Positions 43,587-53,117 are shown, counted from the first letter of the stretch. The stretch is 64,000 bases of DNA from Rhodococcus sp. 14-2470-1b (GCF_002259415.1 NZ_NPFY01000024.1:1-64000), one strand, 5' to 3'. Notes: a model not told the origin generated them from the letters alone. Translations and numbers: made by a program.

Positions 43587-45797
43587 TCAGCTGTGTGCAG
43601 GTTCCGGAGTTCTCGCCGGGGCCAGCTTGTCGTTCAAGCCCTCGCCCTCCACGTCCAGGTTGGGTAGGAGGCGGTCGAGCCACGCGGGCAGCCACCACAT
43701 CTTGTCGCCGACGATGGCCATGACGGCCGGGACGATCATCATGCGGACCAGGAAGGCGTCGGCGAGAATGCCGATGGCCAAGGCGAATCCGATGGTCTTG
43801 ATGATCACCTGATCTGTCAGTGCGAAGCCGGCGAAGACGCCGAACATGATCACGGCTGCTGCGACGACGACGCGCGCACTGTGCTGGAAGCCCACGACAA
43901 CGGCCTGTCGCGCCGGGGCGCCGTGCACGAAGGCTTCACGCATTCGGCTGACGAGGAACACCTCGTAGTCCATGGCCAGACCGAACAGGATGCCGGTCAG
44001 CAGCAGCGGGAGGATGAAGATCACGGGTGACTGGGTGTCGACGCCGATGAGGTTCGCCAACCAGCCCCACTGGAACACTGCCACGGTCGCCCCGAGCGAG
44101 ATACCCACCGAGAGCAAGAATCCGAGAGCGGCTTTGAGCGGCACCAGGATCGAGCGGAACACCAACATCAGCAGAATGAAGGCAAGTCCGACGACGACCG
44201 CCAGGTAGAGCGGGAACACCGAGGTGAGCTCGGCGGCGATGTCGACTCCCACTGCCGTCTGTCCTGTCACGAGAGCGCGAGCTCCGGTTTCGGAGGGCAG
44301 ATCCGACATGGTCTCGCGGATGGTCGACACGAGTTCCTTGGTGGCCGCGTCGGATGGTGCGCTGTCGGGAATGATCTGGACGGTCGTGAATCCGACTGCT
44401 GCGAGCTGAGGTTCGAGTATCTCGGGGACCGGAGGCACGATGGCCGCGATGTCGGTGCCGATGCCGTCCAGCTTGTCGACGGCGGTGCCGACGGCCGCGA
44501 CCGGATCCGCTGCGTTTTCGGTGTCGATGACGACGACGAGAGGGCCGTTGGCGCCGGGACCGAAGTTGTCGGCGATGGTGTCGAATGCGACGCGGTTGTC
44601 GCTGCCGGTAGGAGCTGTGCCGTCGTCGGGCAGTGCAAGTTCCATCGAGGCGATCGGCAGTGAGACGACGGCAGCAACGAGCAATCCTGCGACGAGCGCA
44701 GGCCATTTGAACGCGCTCACCTTCTCGACCCACCGCTGCCCGTTGGTGCGTGTTTCCGGGTTCTCGGGATCGACAACCTTCAGGCCCTTGATCTTTCCTC
44801 CGAGGACCTTCTTGCCGGCGAATCCGAGGATCGCGGGCAAGAGAGTCAACGCGACGAGCACCGCGATGAACACCATGAAGGCGCCGCCGATGCCCATTTG
44901 AGTGAGGAATCCGATGCCGCACACCGACAGTCCGGCGAGCGCGATGATGACGGTCAGTCCCGCGAAGATGACCGCCGACCCTGCAGTTCCGACGGCCTTG
45001 CCTGCCGCCTCTTCCATCGAATGTCCCTGTCTGACTTCGCTCTGGTAGCGAGACATGATGAAGAGTGCGTAGTCGATTCCAACAGCGAGCCCGAGCATCG
45101 TGCCCAATGCGGAGGTCACCGAACTGAGTTCGACGAATGCGCCGAGCACGGTGATGCCCATGATGCCGATTCCGACGCCGATGAGTGCCGTCAGAAGTGG
45201 CATGCCTGCAGCAACGAGAGATCCGAAGGTGATGGCGAGAACGATGATCGCGACACCGATGCCGATCAACTCGCCGAGCGGAACCTCGCCCGTGGCGGTG
45301 ACGGCGTCGCCGCCGACGGCAACGGTCAGCCCTGCGTTCTCGCCTACCGTCTTCGCGTCGTCGAGGGCGTTGCGGTCCGCGTCGACGAGGTCGACTGCGG
45401 GCGTCGTGTAGGTCACGGTCGCGTAGGCGGCCCGGCCGTTCTCCGAGATGGTGCCGGTGGTGAACGGGTCGGTTGCGGAGGCGACGTGCTCGGTCTGGGC
45501 GGAGGCGATGGCGTCGGCGACCGCGGCCTGGTTTGCCGGGTCGGTCAGCGATTGTCCTTCCGGCGCCTCGAACACTATGCGGGCAGTTGCACCGTCCGCC
45601 GATTCGCCGCTGCGTTCGGAGATGAGTGAGAACGCTTCGGTCGATTCGATGCCGTCGAGCTCGAACGAGTCGGAGGTCTGGGTGTTCAGTGTCGACGCGC
45701 CGAGCACTCCGAGGAGTAGCAAGACCACCCAGATCCCTGCGACGAGTTTTCGGTGCAGGAAGGACCAGCGGCCCAGCCTGAACAGTTGCCATGCCAT
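43587..45797 (-). CDS. MMPL family RND transporter
   Basis: A protein of about 736 residues with the RND/MMPL layout: one N-terminal helix, a large extracellular loop, five helices, a second extracellular loop and six more helices (IGVAIIVLAITFGSLVAAG, LVGLAFILLMLVFRSILVPLKAA, FGLAMDYEVFLVSRMREA). DYALFIMSRYQSE and MDYEVFLVSRMRE are the MMPL proton-relay/Asp-Tyr repeats. It may export lipids or drugs. ATG 45797 with AAAGG upstream is preferred to GTG 45806. A TetR gene diverges, with two operators between. Confidence 0.88.
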   Translation of the reverse strand: MAWQLFRLGRWSFLHRKLVAGIWVVLLLLGVLGASTLNTQTSDSFELDGIESTEAFSLISERSGESADGATARIVFEAPEGQSLTDPANQAAVADAIASAQTEHVASATDPFTTGTISENGRAAYATVTYTTPAVDLVDADRNALDDAKTVGENAGLTVAVGGDAVTATGEVPLGELIGIGVAIIVLAITFGSLVAAGMPLLTALIGVGIGIMGITVLGAFVELSSVTSALGTMLGLAVGIDYALFIMSRYQSEVRQGHSMEEAAGKAVGTAGSAVIFAGLTVIIALAGLSVCGIGFLTQMGIGGAFMVFIAVLVALTLLPAILGFAGKKVLGGKIKGLKVVDPENPETRTNGQRWVEKVSAFKWPALVAGLLVAAVVSLPIASMELALPDDGTAPTGSDNRVAFDTIADNFGPGANGPLVVVIDTENAADPVAAVGTAVDKLDGIGTDIAAIVPPVPEILEPQLAAVGFTTVQIIPDSAPSDAATKELVSTIRETMSDLPSETGARALVTGQTAVGVDIAAELTSVFPLYLAVVVGLAFILLMLVFRSILVPLKAALGFLLSVGISLGATVAVFQWGWLANLIGVDTQSPVIFILPLLLTGILFGLAMDYEVFLVSRMREAFVHGAPARQAVVVGFQHSARVVVAAAVIMFGVFAGFALTDQVIIKTIGFALAIGILADAFLVRMMIVPAVMAIVGDKMWWLPAWLDRLLPNLDVEGEGLNDKLAPARTPEPAHS

Positions 45798-45850
45798 GGG
45801 AGGCACCTTTCGATTGGAAGTGATCTCTGATCAAGGAGCGTAAACCTAGT

Positions 45851-45896
45851 TGGTAGTGACTACCACATTCTGAAGTCGTGATGGTAGTCACTACCG
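45851..45896. promoter_or_regulatory. Two TetR operators between MMPL and TetR genes
   Basis: TGGTAGTGACTACCA (45851-45865) is a perfect 15-bp palindrome. GGTAGTCACTACC at 45883-45895 is the same site inverted. Their centres are 31 bp apart, about three helical turns, in the 127-bp divergent region. Confidence 0.75.
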
Positions 45897-45924
45897 ATAA
45901 GGGGGCAGCTGCTACATTGCTGGC

Positions 45925-46539
45925 ATGGGGCTACGTGAAGTGCACGCGGCGCAAACGCGCGAATTGATACTGGATGCGGCGTTCGCGCTGTTCCTCGATC
46001 GCGGGTACGACAAGACGACCATGGAGGACATCGCCGCCAAGGCGGAGATCGGCACGACCACGCTGTACCGCTACTACCCGACCAAGGACTTACTGGTGGT
46101 CGGGCCGCTGGAACTGAACGGTCAGATGGCGGACGAACTGCGCTCGCGACCCGAGGACGAGCCACTCGAAGTTTCCTTGGGGCACGCGCTCCGTGCACTG
46201 CTCCTGACGCCCCGAGCGGGCAGTGAACGCTTCGTCCAGATTCAGCAGATTCTGGACGTGACGCCGTCACTCACGACACGGTTGTTCGAGCAGTACATGC
46301 ACGAACGCATGATGCTCGAGCACGCAGTCGCCGACAGGCTCGGGCGCCCGCACGACGACCTGTACAGCAAGGCGACTGCGCGGATGACGACGACGGTGCT
46401 GGAACTGGTAGGTGAGCGCAGTCCGATGCGCGACCTGGGCGACGACGCAGAGGCATTGCCGCGAATTCTGGAAATAATGAAGTACGTGATGCAGCAATTG
46501 CACTCGGAACCACCGCTGTGGCCGCGGTTGGACAGCTAG
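45925..46539 (+). CDS. TetR family transcriptional regulator
   Basis: A 204-residue regulator with a TetR helix-turn-helix (ILDAAFALFLDRGYDKTTMEDIAAKAEIGTTTLYRYYPTKDLL, residues about 10-55) and a variable helical ligand domain. It diverges from the MMPL exporter gene and has two perfect palindromic sites in the shared promoter region, the usual exporter/repressor arrangement. Its TAG stop shares CTAG with the convergent DUF2256 gene. Confidence 0.9.
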   Translation: MGLREVHAAQTRELILDAAFALFLDRGYDKTTMEDIAAKAEIGTTTLYRYYPTKDLLVVGPLELNGQMADELRSRPEDEPLEVSLGHALRALLLTPRAGSERFVQIQQILDVTPSLTTRLFEQYMHERMMLEHAVADRLGRPHDDLYSKATARMTTTVLELVGERSPMRDLGDDAEALPRILEIMKYVMQQLHSEPPLWPRLDS

Positions 46540-46931
46540 CGTGTCCAGCGAATTCTGATGGGACCCTTGGCTGTCGACGGGTCCACCACCGACCCCTTCT
46601 GGGTGATCTGGACTTCGCCGGCATCGACCAGTCGTCGCGCGGCCCGGCGCACCGGCTCCATCAGATCGCGCCAGTCGTCCTCGGATACTGCGCGCGCAAC
46701 ATCGGACGGGCAGATCGTGGAGTCTCGGGAACGGGCGTCGAGTAGCTCTCGAATCTTGTCCTCCAGCTGACGGTCCGTCGCACTCACCTTGTGCCGCCGG
46801 CAGGAATCGCTGCAGTACTTGATGTCATCCCAGTTCTTCTCCCACTTCCTGCGCCACTCGATGCGCCGCCCGCACGACGCGCACGTCTTGTCCGCGGGTG
46901 TCGACTGCTTCGGTCGACGAGTGTGAGCCAC
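46536..46931 (-). CDS. DUF2256 and DUF3253 domain protein
   Basis: A 131-residue protein. The first 50 residues form a small zinc-ribbon-like DUF2256 domain (CASCGRRIEWRRKWEKNW, YCSDSCRRHK). The rest is a DUF3253 winged-helix domain (LEDKIRELLDARSRDSTICPSDVARAV, WRDLMEPVRRAARRL). The four cysteines suggest metal binding. Function is unknown; the fold hints at nucleic-acid contact. It begins 20 bp after the second TetR gene on the same strand. Confidence 0.82.
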   Translation of the reverse strand: MAHTRRPKQSTPADKTCASCGRRIEWRRKWEKNWDDIKYCSDSCRRHKVSATDRQLEDKIRELLDARSRDSTICPSDVARAVSEDDWRDLMEPVRRAARRLVDAGEVQITQKGSVVDPSTAKGPIRIRWTR

Positions 46932-46951
46932 CCTGTCGACTGTAGCTTTCC

Positions 46952-47566
46952 TCAGCGATGCGTCGTGGCGACGAATTGGCGCGTTGCGGCGTCGACGATC
47001 TGTGACGGGGTCACATCGATCTCGTCGTTCAACCAGGCGACGACGAGTTCGGCCAGGCCGCCGATGAACAGGAGGCCCGTGATTTCCGATTCGGGCTCGG
47101 GTAGCGCGTGGTCGCCGTAGAGCTCGTGTGCTTCTGCGGCGACGAGACGGGCGAATTCACGCATCGATTCTCGACGGTGCGCGCGCAGCGACTCGACGGC
47201 CGAGGACTCGATCATCGCGACGCGGCCTTTGCGGCGATCGTCGGTGAGGACGTTGACGAACGCGGTGATGGCGTGCCGAACCTGGGCTTCGACGTTGTCC
47301 GCGGGGGAGTGGAGTGCGTCCAGTGCGGCGGTGCGGATCTCGTCGGACACCGCGTCGACGACGCTGCGCAGCAGATCGTCTCTGCTGGTGAAGCTCTCGT
47401 AGAAGTAGCGTTCGGTGAGTTTGGCCTGCGCGCAGATCGCCGTCATGGTCGCGCCGTTTGCTCCCGAGGCCGCGAACACCTCCAGTCCGGCTTCGAGCAG
47501 GCGCGCCCGACGGTCGGCGGCACGGTCGTCGGCGCTCATGCCTGCGTATCTGCGGGTTGTGGACAT
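46952..47566 (-). CDS. TetR family transcriptional regulator beside P450
   Basis: A 204-residue regulator with a TetR helix-turn-helix (LLEAGLEVFAASGANGATMTAICAQAKLTERYFYESFTSRDDLL). It diverges from the cytochrome P450 gene. The pair looks like the mycobacterial TetR/cyp136 arrangement. A 24-bp inverted repeat between them is the probable operator, so this protein likely represses the P450 gene and itself. Confidence 0.88.
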   Translation of the reverse strand: MSTTRRYAGMSADDRAADRRARLLEAGLEVFAASGANGATMTAICAQAKLTERYFYESFTSRDDLLRSVVDAVSDEIRTAALDALHSPADNVEAQVRHAITAFVNVLTDDRRKGRVAMIESSAVESLRAHRRESMREFARLVAAEAHELYGDHALPEPESEITGLLFIGGLAELVVAWLNDEIDVTPSQIVDAATRQFVATTHR

Positions 47567-47611
47567 GAATAGATGTTGACAGACGCGACAAGTGTGACGC
47601 AGACTACAGTT

Positions 47612-47635
47612 ATCTGACAGAACGTCCTGTCAGAT
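47612..47635. promoter_or_regulatory. TetR operator ATCTGACAG-N6-CTGTCAGAT
   Basis: Perfect 9-bp arms flank AACGTC in the region between the TetR gene (start 47566) and the P450 gene (start 47653). It lies 17-41 bp upstream of the P450 start, where it would block initiation. Confidence 0.72.
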
Positions 47636-47652
47636 CGAGGAAGGTCTGGCGA

Positions 47653-49005
47653 ATGGCACGAATCCTGGCGGAACCACCGGCTCGATCCCCGTTGAAAGCG
47701 GTCTCCGGTGACGGGGGACTGCCTGTTGTCGGTCACACGCTCGAGTACATTCGCGATCCCCTGACTCTGTTTCGTAGTCGATGGGACAAGTACGGCGACG
47801 TGTCGTGGCTGACGATGGCCGGGCAGCGATGGATCACCGTCCTCGGGCCGGACGCATGCCAGGAGGTCCTGCAGAACAAGGACAAGGCGTTCGTCAACAG
47901 CGACGGGTGGTCGCTGCTCATCGGCCCGTTCTTCCACGGCGGGCTCATGCTGTTGGATTCCGACGAGCACCTGCGTCATCGACGAATCATGCAGCAGGCG
48001 TTCACCCGCGAGAGACTCGTCAGATCGGTCGACTCTCTCAATCCGGTGGTTGCCTCGGGGCTCGACGGGTGGCACGCCGGCGACGCCGTGCAGGTCTATC
48101 CGGCACTGAAGGCGCTGACTCTCGGCGTCGCGACGTCGGTGTTCATGGGTGGAGCCGAGGACAGCAGCGATGCCGAGATCGACGTCGTGAACGCAAGTTT
48201 CGTAGCCTGCGTCCAGGCTGCCACGTCCATCGTTCGATACCGCCTACCCGGGACTCGATGGAAGCGTGGGCTCGACGGACGGAAGGTGCTCGACGACTTC
48301 TTCCGGCGTTATCTGCCTGCGCGTCGCGCCCGCGAGACCGATGATCTCTTCTCTGTCCTCTGTCACATCGAATCCGATACGGGTCAGCGCTTTTCGGACG
48401 ACGAAGTGGTCGACCACATGATCTTCTTGCTGATGGCGGCGCACGACACCTCGACCATCACGCTGTCGACGATGATGCAGTACCTCGGGCAGCATCCGCA
48501 GTGGCGGGAGAAGTGCCGAGCCGAATCGCTGGCTCTGGGTACGAGTTCGGCGACGCTGGATCAGCTCGACGAACTGGTGAGCGTCGACCTGGTCATGAAG
48601 GAATGCCTGCGCCTCGTGTCGCCGACTCCCGTCGTGGCTCGTCGCGCTGTGAAAGACACCGAGGTGCAGGGAAAGTTCGTCCCGGCGGGAACATACGCAT
48701 CCGTCGCCCCGCACTTCACTCATCACATGGCGCAGTACTGGCCGGATCCGGAGAAGTTCGATCCGGACAGGTTCTGTGCAGATCGACGCGAGGACAAGGT
48801 TCATCGCTACGCGTGGGAGCCGTTCGGTGGCGGAGTGCACAAGTGCATCGGAATGTTCTTCGCCGGAGCGGAGATCAAGACGATCATGCATCATCTGTTG
48901 CTCCGATTCGACTGGGAAGTCGACCCGAGATACGTTGCACCACTGAACTTCACGTCGCTGCCCTTCCCGGAGGACGGGCAGCCCGTGAAGCTCCGGCTCA
49001 GGTGA
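47653..49005 (+). CDS. Cytochrome P450 (CYP136-like by context)
   Basis: A 450-residue P450. The I-helix oxygen-binding motif is AAHDTST, with His where Gly is common. The K-helix is KECLRL, and the heme loop is FGGGVHKCIG with the thiolate cysteine. No membrane anchor is seen. The divergent TetR resembles the Rv3058c/cyp136 pair of mycobacteria; family name by context and memory only. The last 8 bp overlap the convergent hydrolase gene. The substrate is probably a lipid or steroid-like compound. Confidence 0.87.
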   Translation: MARILAEPPARSPLKAVSGDGGLPVVGHTLEYIRDPLTLFRSRWDKYGDVSWLTMAGQRWITVLGPDACQEVLQNKDKAFVNSDGWSLLIGPFFHGGLMLLDSDEHLRHRRIMQQAFTRERLVRSVDSLNPVVASGLDGWHAGDAVQVYPALKALTLGVATSVFMGGAEDSSDAEIDVVNASFVACVQAATSIVRYRLPGTRWKRGLDGRKVLDDFFRRYLPARRARETDDLFSVLCHIESDTGQRFSDDEVVDHMIFLLMAAHDTSTITLSTMMQYLGQHPQWREKCRAESLALGTSSATLDQLDELVSVDLVMKECLRLVSPTPVVARRAVKDTEVQGKFVPAGTYASVAPHFTHHMAQYWPDPEKFDPDRFCADRREDKVHRYAWEPFGGGVHKCIGMFFAGAEIKTIMHHLLLRFDWEVDPRYVAPLNFTSLPFPEDGQPVKLRLR

Positions 49006-49861
49006 GACGGCTCGTCAGCCAGCCGACGATGTCTGCGGTGACCTCGTCCCTGTTCGTTTCGTTCAGGATCTCGTGGCGGGCTCCGGGGTAGATCTTGACC
49101 GTCACGTCGCTGAGCCCCGCCTCGCGGTAGCGTGCGGCCAGTTGCTCGATCAACTGTCCGCCGCCGGCCAGCGGGTCGTCGGATCCCGACGCAATCAGCA
49201 GCGGCAGGTCGGACCGGATCTCCTCGAGCTTGTGCGGGTCGGCAAGTGTGTCCGCCTCGGTGAACATTGCAGGCACCGTCGCCGCGGGCAGGTCGAAACC
49301 GCACAACTCGTCGGCGACATAGGCGTCGACTTCCGACTCGTCGCGCGACAACCACTCGTATCCGGTGCGGTGCTCGAAGGCGCTGTTGAACACGCTGAGA
49401 TCGCCGGCCGGGGCGTCGACCATGCCCGCGGCGAGCACATCGAGGGTGGTGGACCCGGACAGGACCACACCCTCGTACAGGTCGGACCGCTCGATCAGAA
49501 CATGTTGGGCGGCAAACGAACCCATCGAGTGCGCGAACAAGAACAGAGGTAGATCCGGGTAATCGTTCAACAGTTTCTCGCCGAGTTGTTCGATATCCGC
49601 CCACAGTGCGGGGAAGCCAAGTGACCCCAGATCGCCCGGTGTCTGCGCGATCGACGTGCCATGGCCCCGATGATCGGATGCCACGACGTGAAACCCAGCG
49701 TCGTTCAGCGCCCCGGCGAAGCGGGCGTACCGACTGCCGTGCTCGGCAAGACCATGGGCTATCTGAACGACACCACGAGCAGGAGTGACCGCAGTGGGCC
49801 AGGTATAGGTGCTGATCTCGAGCTGATCCTGCTTCGAGGTGTACGACGCTGCAGTGGGCAC
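48998..49861 (-). CDS. Alpha/beta hydrolase, monoacylglycerol-lipase type
   Basis: A serine hydrolase of about 287 residues. The oxyanion motif is HGLAEHGSRY, the nucleophile elbow is AHSMGS, the acid lies near GSDDPLAGG and the histidine is in YPGARHEILNE. This is the monoglyceride-lipase pattern. GTG 49861 is preferred because GGAG stands 8 bp upstream; ATG 49897 is the alternative and adds 12 residues. It follows the ABM gene by 37 bp and converges with the P450 gene. Confidence 0.86.
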   Translation of the reverse strand: MPTAASYTSKQDQLEISTYTWPTAVTPARGVVQIAHGLAEHGSRYARFAGALNDAGFHVVASDHRGHGTSIAQTPGDLGSLGFPALWADIEQLGEKLLNDYPDLPLFLFAHSMGSFAAQHVLIERSDLYEGVVLSGSTTLDVLAAGMVDAPAGDLSVFNSAFEHRTGYEWLSRDESEVDAYVADELCGFDLPAATVPAMFTEADTLADPHKLEEIRSDLPLLIASGSDDPLAGGGQLIEQLAARYREAGLSDVTVKIYPGARHEILNETNRDEVTADIVGWLTSRLT

Positions 49862-49898
49862 TGGTTGGTCTCCTTCGGTGCTGAGGGGTATACCCATG

Positions 49899-50195
49899 CT
49901 AGGCCCGAAGAACCGGCGAAAAGTGCTCGACGACCGGAAACGGGTCGTAGAAGTGGTGCAGCAACGCCTTCCACTCCTGGTACTCGGCTGATCCGCGGAA
50001 ACCCTTGGTATGGGCTTCGAGGGTGTCCCACTCGACGAGCAGAAGATAGACCCCTGGTTGTTCCACGCCGCGTGAGAGGGAGAGCGTCACAAACCCCGGC
50101 ATCGCAGAGATGAACGGCTTGGCGTACGCAAAAGCGGTCTCGAATTCCTCCGAGCGATCGGATGTGACGTGAAGTAGAGCATGCTCCAGAATCAT
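49899..50195 (-). CDS. Antibiotic biosynthesis monooxygenase (ABM) domain protein
   Basis: A 98-residue ferredoxin-like dimeric-barrel protein (ILEHALLHVTSDRSEEFETAFAYA, PGFVTLSLSRGVEQPGVYLLLVEWDTLEAH). The C-terminal FYDPFPVVEHF is conserved in this branch. Members are small cofactor-free oxygenases or stress proteins. ATG 50195 gives the domain start. It diverges from the small membrane-protein gene and precedes the hydrolase gene. Confidence 0.83.
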   Translation of the reverse strand: MILEHALLHVTSDRSEEFETAFAYAKPFISAMPGFVTLSLSRGVEQPGVYLLLVEWDTLEAHTKGFRGSAEYQEWKALLHHFYDPFPVVEHFSPVLRA

Positions 50196-50268
50196 CTGCT
50201 CATCTTTGCCGCAGTGCGTTGTACTCTGCCGGTCGGGGAGTGTCGTCAATGACGATGGTGGGGGATCG

Positions 50269-50580
50269 ATGGAACAGAAGCCGTCGTTCGTGTGGCTGTG
50301 GCGGGAATCGCTCGTGGCGAGTGCTGTAGCGACCTACGGGGTGTGCGCAGGGACCGCGATTGTTGTCCTCTGGGTCTTGGCGGCAATGAATGGGGTGTTC
50401 TCGCCGGAGACTGCAGGGGTGGCTGTTGCCCTTGTCCTTATCTGGGGAACCTGGTACTTCGTCATGGTCGGATGGGTTCTGATCCTTGTCGTCTCGCTGC
50501 TGGTTGCGTGGGTGCGATACGTCATAGCGGTACGCAGGTATCGGCGGTGGCCACTACGTGAGAAACCCTCCCGCGCCTGA
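50269..50580 (+). CDS. Small two-helix membrane protein
   Basis: I do not recognise a family in this 103-residue protein. It has two strong hydrophobic segments (VATYGVCAGTAIVVLWVLAAM and VAVALVLIWGTWYFVMVGWVLILVVSLLVAWV, the second long enough for one long or two short helices) and a basic tail. GGGGG precedes ATG 50269. The terminator hairpin begins within its final codons. Confidence 0.65.
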   Translation: MEQKPSFVWLWRESLVASAVATYGVCAGTAIVVLWVLAAMNGVFSPETAGVAVALVLIWGTWYFVMVGWVLILVVSLLVAWVRYVIAVRRYRRWPLREKPSRA

Positions 50581-50597
50581 CTGCACGGGAGGGTTTC
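50562..50597. terminator. Bidirectional terminator
   Basis: GAAACCCTCCCG and its exact 12-bp complement at 50586-50597 flank a 12-nt loop. It serves the convergent membrane-protein and Clp ATPase genes. Confidence 0.78.
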
Positions 50598-50609
50598 GAC
50601 GGAGCTGCG

Positions 50610-53015
50610 CTACGCCACGTTCAACGCGAGTTCGTCGTCCGCGACGTCGACGGATACGCTGCCGCCTTCGGCGAGGATGTCGTCCAGGAGCAGGTCGGCG
50701 ATCTTGTCGTCGAGTGCCCGCTGGATGGATCGACGCAACGGCCTGGCACCGAATTCGGGCTGGTGACCGTTCTTCGCCAGCCAGTCGACGGCCGAGTCGC
50801 TGAACGTGATCTCGATGCCCTTGGCCGAGAGACGTTCCCGGCTTTCGGCGAGCATCAGATCGGTGATGCGATGCAGCTGCTCGGTGTCGAGCTTGCGGAA
50901 CACCACGATTTCGTCGATGCGGTTGAGGAACTCCGGTCGCATCGCTTCACGGAGGCGTCCCATGACTCGTGCACGCAACGGCTTCTCGTCGAGGACACCG
51001 GTGTTGAACCCGGTGCCGCCGGACTTGCTGGAGATGATGTCCGAGCCGAGGTTGCTGGTCATGATAACCACGGTGTTCCTGAAGTTCACCGTGCGGCCCT
51101 GGCCGTCGGTCAACCTGCCGTCGTCGAGCACCTGGAGAAGCGTGTCGAACACGTCGGGGTGGGCCTTCTCGATCTCGTCGAGCAGCACCACCGAGTACGG
51201 ATTGCGTCGCACCTGCTCGGTGAGCTGGCCCGCTTCGCCGTAACCGACGTATCCGGGAGGTGCACCGACGAGTCGGCTGACGGTGTGACGTTCACCGAAC
51301 TCGCTCATGTCGAGGCGCAGCATCTTCTTCTCGTCGCCGAACAGAGACGCAGCCAGTGCTTTTGCGAGCTCGGTCTTGCCGACGCCGGTCGGCCCGAGGA
51401 ACAGGAAGCTGCCGACGGGACGGTCCGGGTCGCTCATGCCGGTCCGGCTGCGCCGCACCGCACGGGCGATGGCCTCGACGGCCTCGTCCTGTCCGACGAC
51501 GCGCTCGTGCAACTCGGATTCCAGACGCCGCAGACGTTCTTTCTCTTCCTGCGTCATCTGGCTTGCCGGGATTCCGGTTGCCCGCGAGACGATCTCGGCA
51601 ATGTCCTCGGCGGACACCTCGGGGGCATCGTCATCGGACTTGCCGTTCAGACGGTCGTGCAACCGCTGTGCCTCGTCGCGAAGCTGAGAGGCGCGCTCGT
51701 AGTCTTCCTTCTCGATGGCCGTCGCCTTCTCGACTTCCACTGCGGCGATCTTCTTCTCGATCGCGTCGACGTCGATGCTCGGCCTGGCGAGTTGCTTGCG
51801 GGCACCTGCCTGATCGACGAGGTCGATGGCCTTGTCCGGGAGGAAGCGGTCACCGATGTAGCGATCGGAGAGTTCGACGGCGGCACTGATCGCCTCGTCG
51901 GTGTAAGTGACACCGTGGTGCTCCTCGTACCGACTACGCAGCCCGGTGAGGATCGCCTTGGCGTCGTCCACGCTCGGCTCGGGAACCGTCACCGGCTGGA
52001 ACCTGCGTTCGAGGGCGGGGTCCTTCTCGATATTCGTGCGGTACTCGTCCAGGGTGGTGGCGCCGACGATGTGCAGTTCGCCGCGAGCGAGCTTGGGCTT
52101 GAGGATGTTTCCGGCATCCATGGCGCCCTCGGCACCTCCGCCTGCGCCGGCGATGGTGTGTACCTCGTCGATGAACACGATGAGCTCGTCGGAGTGCGCA
52201 ACGATCTCGTCGATCACCTTGGTCAAGCGCTCCTCGAAATCACCGCGGTAGCGGGTGCCCGCAACCATGGACGACAGGTCGAGTTGCACGATTCGCTTGC
52301 CCGACAATCGATCGGGAACGTCACCGTCGACGATGCGCTGAGCCAGCCCTTCGACGACGGCTGTCTTGCCGACACCTGCCTCGCCGACGAGGACTGGGTT
52401 GTTCTTGGTGCGGCGGGAGAGGATTTCGATGGTCTGCGCGATCTCGTCGGCACGGCCGATGACCGGGTCGACACCACCCTCGCGGGCGCGCTCGGTCAGA
52501 TCGATGCCGTACTTGTCGAGGGTCGGCGTCTCGGACTCGGACTGCGGTTCCACGGAACCACCCTTCAGTGCGGTCTGCAGGCCCTCGGGAGTGATGCCCT
52601 CGTCCGCAAGCAGCCGGCCGGCGATGTGCTCCGGATCGGCGGCGAAGGACAGGAACAGGTGCTCGGGATCGATGTACGTCGAACCGAGGCTTTGTGCGAT
52701 GTGGTGGGCCTCGAGGATGGCGGTCTTCAGCGTGCTGCTCAGGGCGGTGGCGCTGACCGAGGTCTCGCGCGCCTGGGGAAGCCGAAGTTCCACGGCGTCC
52801 GCCACCGAGTCGGGGGTAGCACCCGCGCGCTGCATGAGGTCCTGGGTGGGGTCGTTCTTCGCCATGACGTGCAGAACGTGCAGTGCATCCAGTTCTGCAT
52901 CACCGCGACCGGCAGCGAACGTGGCTGCATCTCCGATGAGCGACTGGGTGGCCGTGCTCATCAAACGGCTGATGTCGATACGGCGGGGACCCTGCGGACC
53001 CAGGTATGCCGGCAT
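50610..53015 (-). CDS. ClpC-like ATP-dependent Clp unfoldase
   Basis: An 801-residue double AAA+ ATPase. The N-domain with two Clp repeats spans residues about 20-150. Walker A1 is GEAGVGKT (211-218). A short UVR-like middle region ([15 protein letters not shown]) is followed by Walker A2 GPTGVGKTE and sensor GARPLRRS. The short middle region separates it from ClpB. The tip loop that in ClpC carries LGF for ClpP docking reads GGTGFNTG, so ClpP pairing is uncertain. AGGAGG precedes ATG 53015. A HAIR-type site just upstream implies heat-shock control by HspR. Confidence 0.88.
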   Translation of the reverse strand: MPAYLGPQGPRRIDISRLMSTATQSLIGDAATFAAGRGDAELDALHVLHVMAKNDPTQDLMQRAGATPDSVADAVELRLPQARETSVSATALSSTLKTAILEAHHIAQSLGSTYIDPEHLFLSFAADPEHIAGRLLADEGITPEGLQTALKGGSVEPQSESETPTLDKYGIDLTERAREGGVDPVIGRADEIAQTIEILSRRTKNNPVLVGEAGVGKTAVVEGLAQRIVDGDVPDRLSGKRIVQLDLSSMVAGTRYRGDFEERLTKVIDEIVAHSDELIVFIDEVHTIAGAGGGAEGAMDAGNILKPKLARGELHIVGATTLDEYRTNIEKDPALERRFQPVTVPEPSVDDAKAILTGLRSRYEEHHGVTYTDEAISAAVELSDRYIGDRFLPDKAIDLVDQAGARKQLARPSIDVDAIEKKIAAVEVEKATAIEKEDYERASQLRDEAQRLHDRLNGKSDDDAPEVSAEDIAEIVSRATGIPASQMTQEEKERLRRLESELHERVVGQDEAVEAIARAVRRSRTGMSDPDRPVGSFLFLGPTGVGKTELAKALAASLFGDEKKMLRLDMSEFGERHTVSRLVGAPPGYVGYGEAGQLTEQVRRNPYSVVLLDEIEKAHPDVFDTLLQVLDDGRLTDGQGRTVNFRNTVVIMTSNLGSDIISSKSGGTGFNTGVLDEKPLRARVMGRLREAMRPEFLNRIDEIVVFRKLDTEQLHRITDLMLAESRERLSAKGIEITFSDSAVDWLAKNGHQPEFGARPLRRSIQRALDDKIADLLLDDILAEGGSVSVDVADDELALNVA

Positions 53016-53035
53016 TCGTTCCTCCTACTGCAAGG

Positions 53036-53054
53036 TTGAGCGTATTCGGCTCAA
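53036..53054. promoter_or_regulatory. HAIR (HspR) operator TTGAG-N9-CTCAA
   Basis: TTGAGC-GTATTCG-GCTCAA matches the HspR inverted repeat CTTGAGT-N7-ACTCAAG in its core arms and spacing. It lies 21-39 bp upstream of the ClpC-like start, in its promoter/leader. Confidence 0.68.
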
Positions 53055-53117
53055 TTAACGTGCTCGCGACGATATCAATTCCCTCCGACACCAATAAATT
53101 CCCCCGGGCAGCACGAA

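Noticed and set aside
43936-45891. 651-residue minus-strand frame within the MMPL gene
   Set aside because: It is the +1 shadow of the MMPL transporter and is extremely Arg/His rich.
50763-53039. 758-residue plus-strand open frame
   Set aside because: It lies opposite the ClpC-like gene, whose motifs are unmistakable. The frame reflects third-position GC bias.
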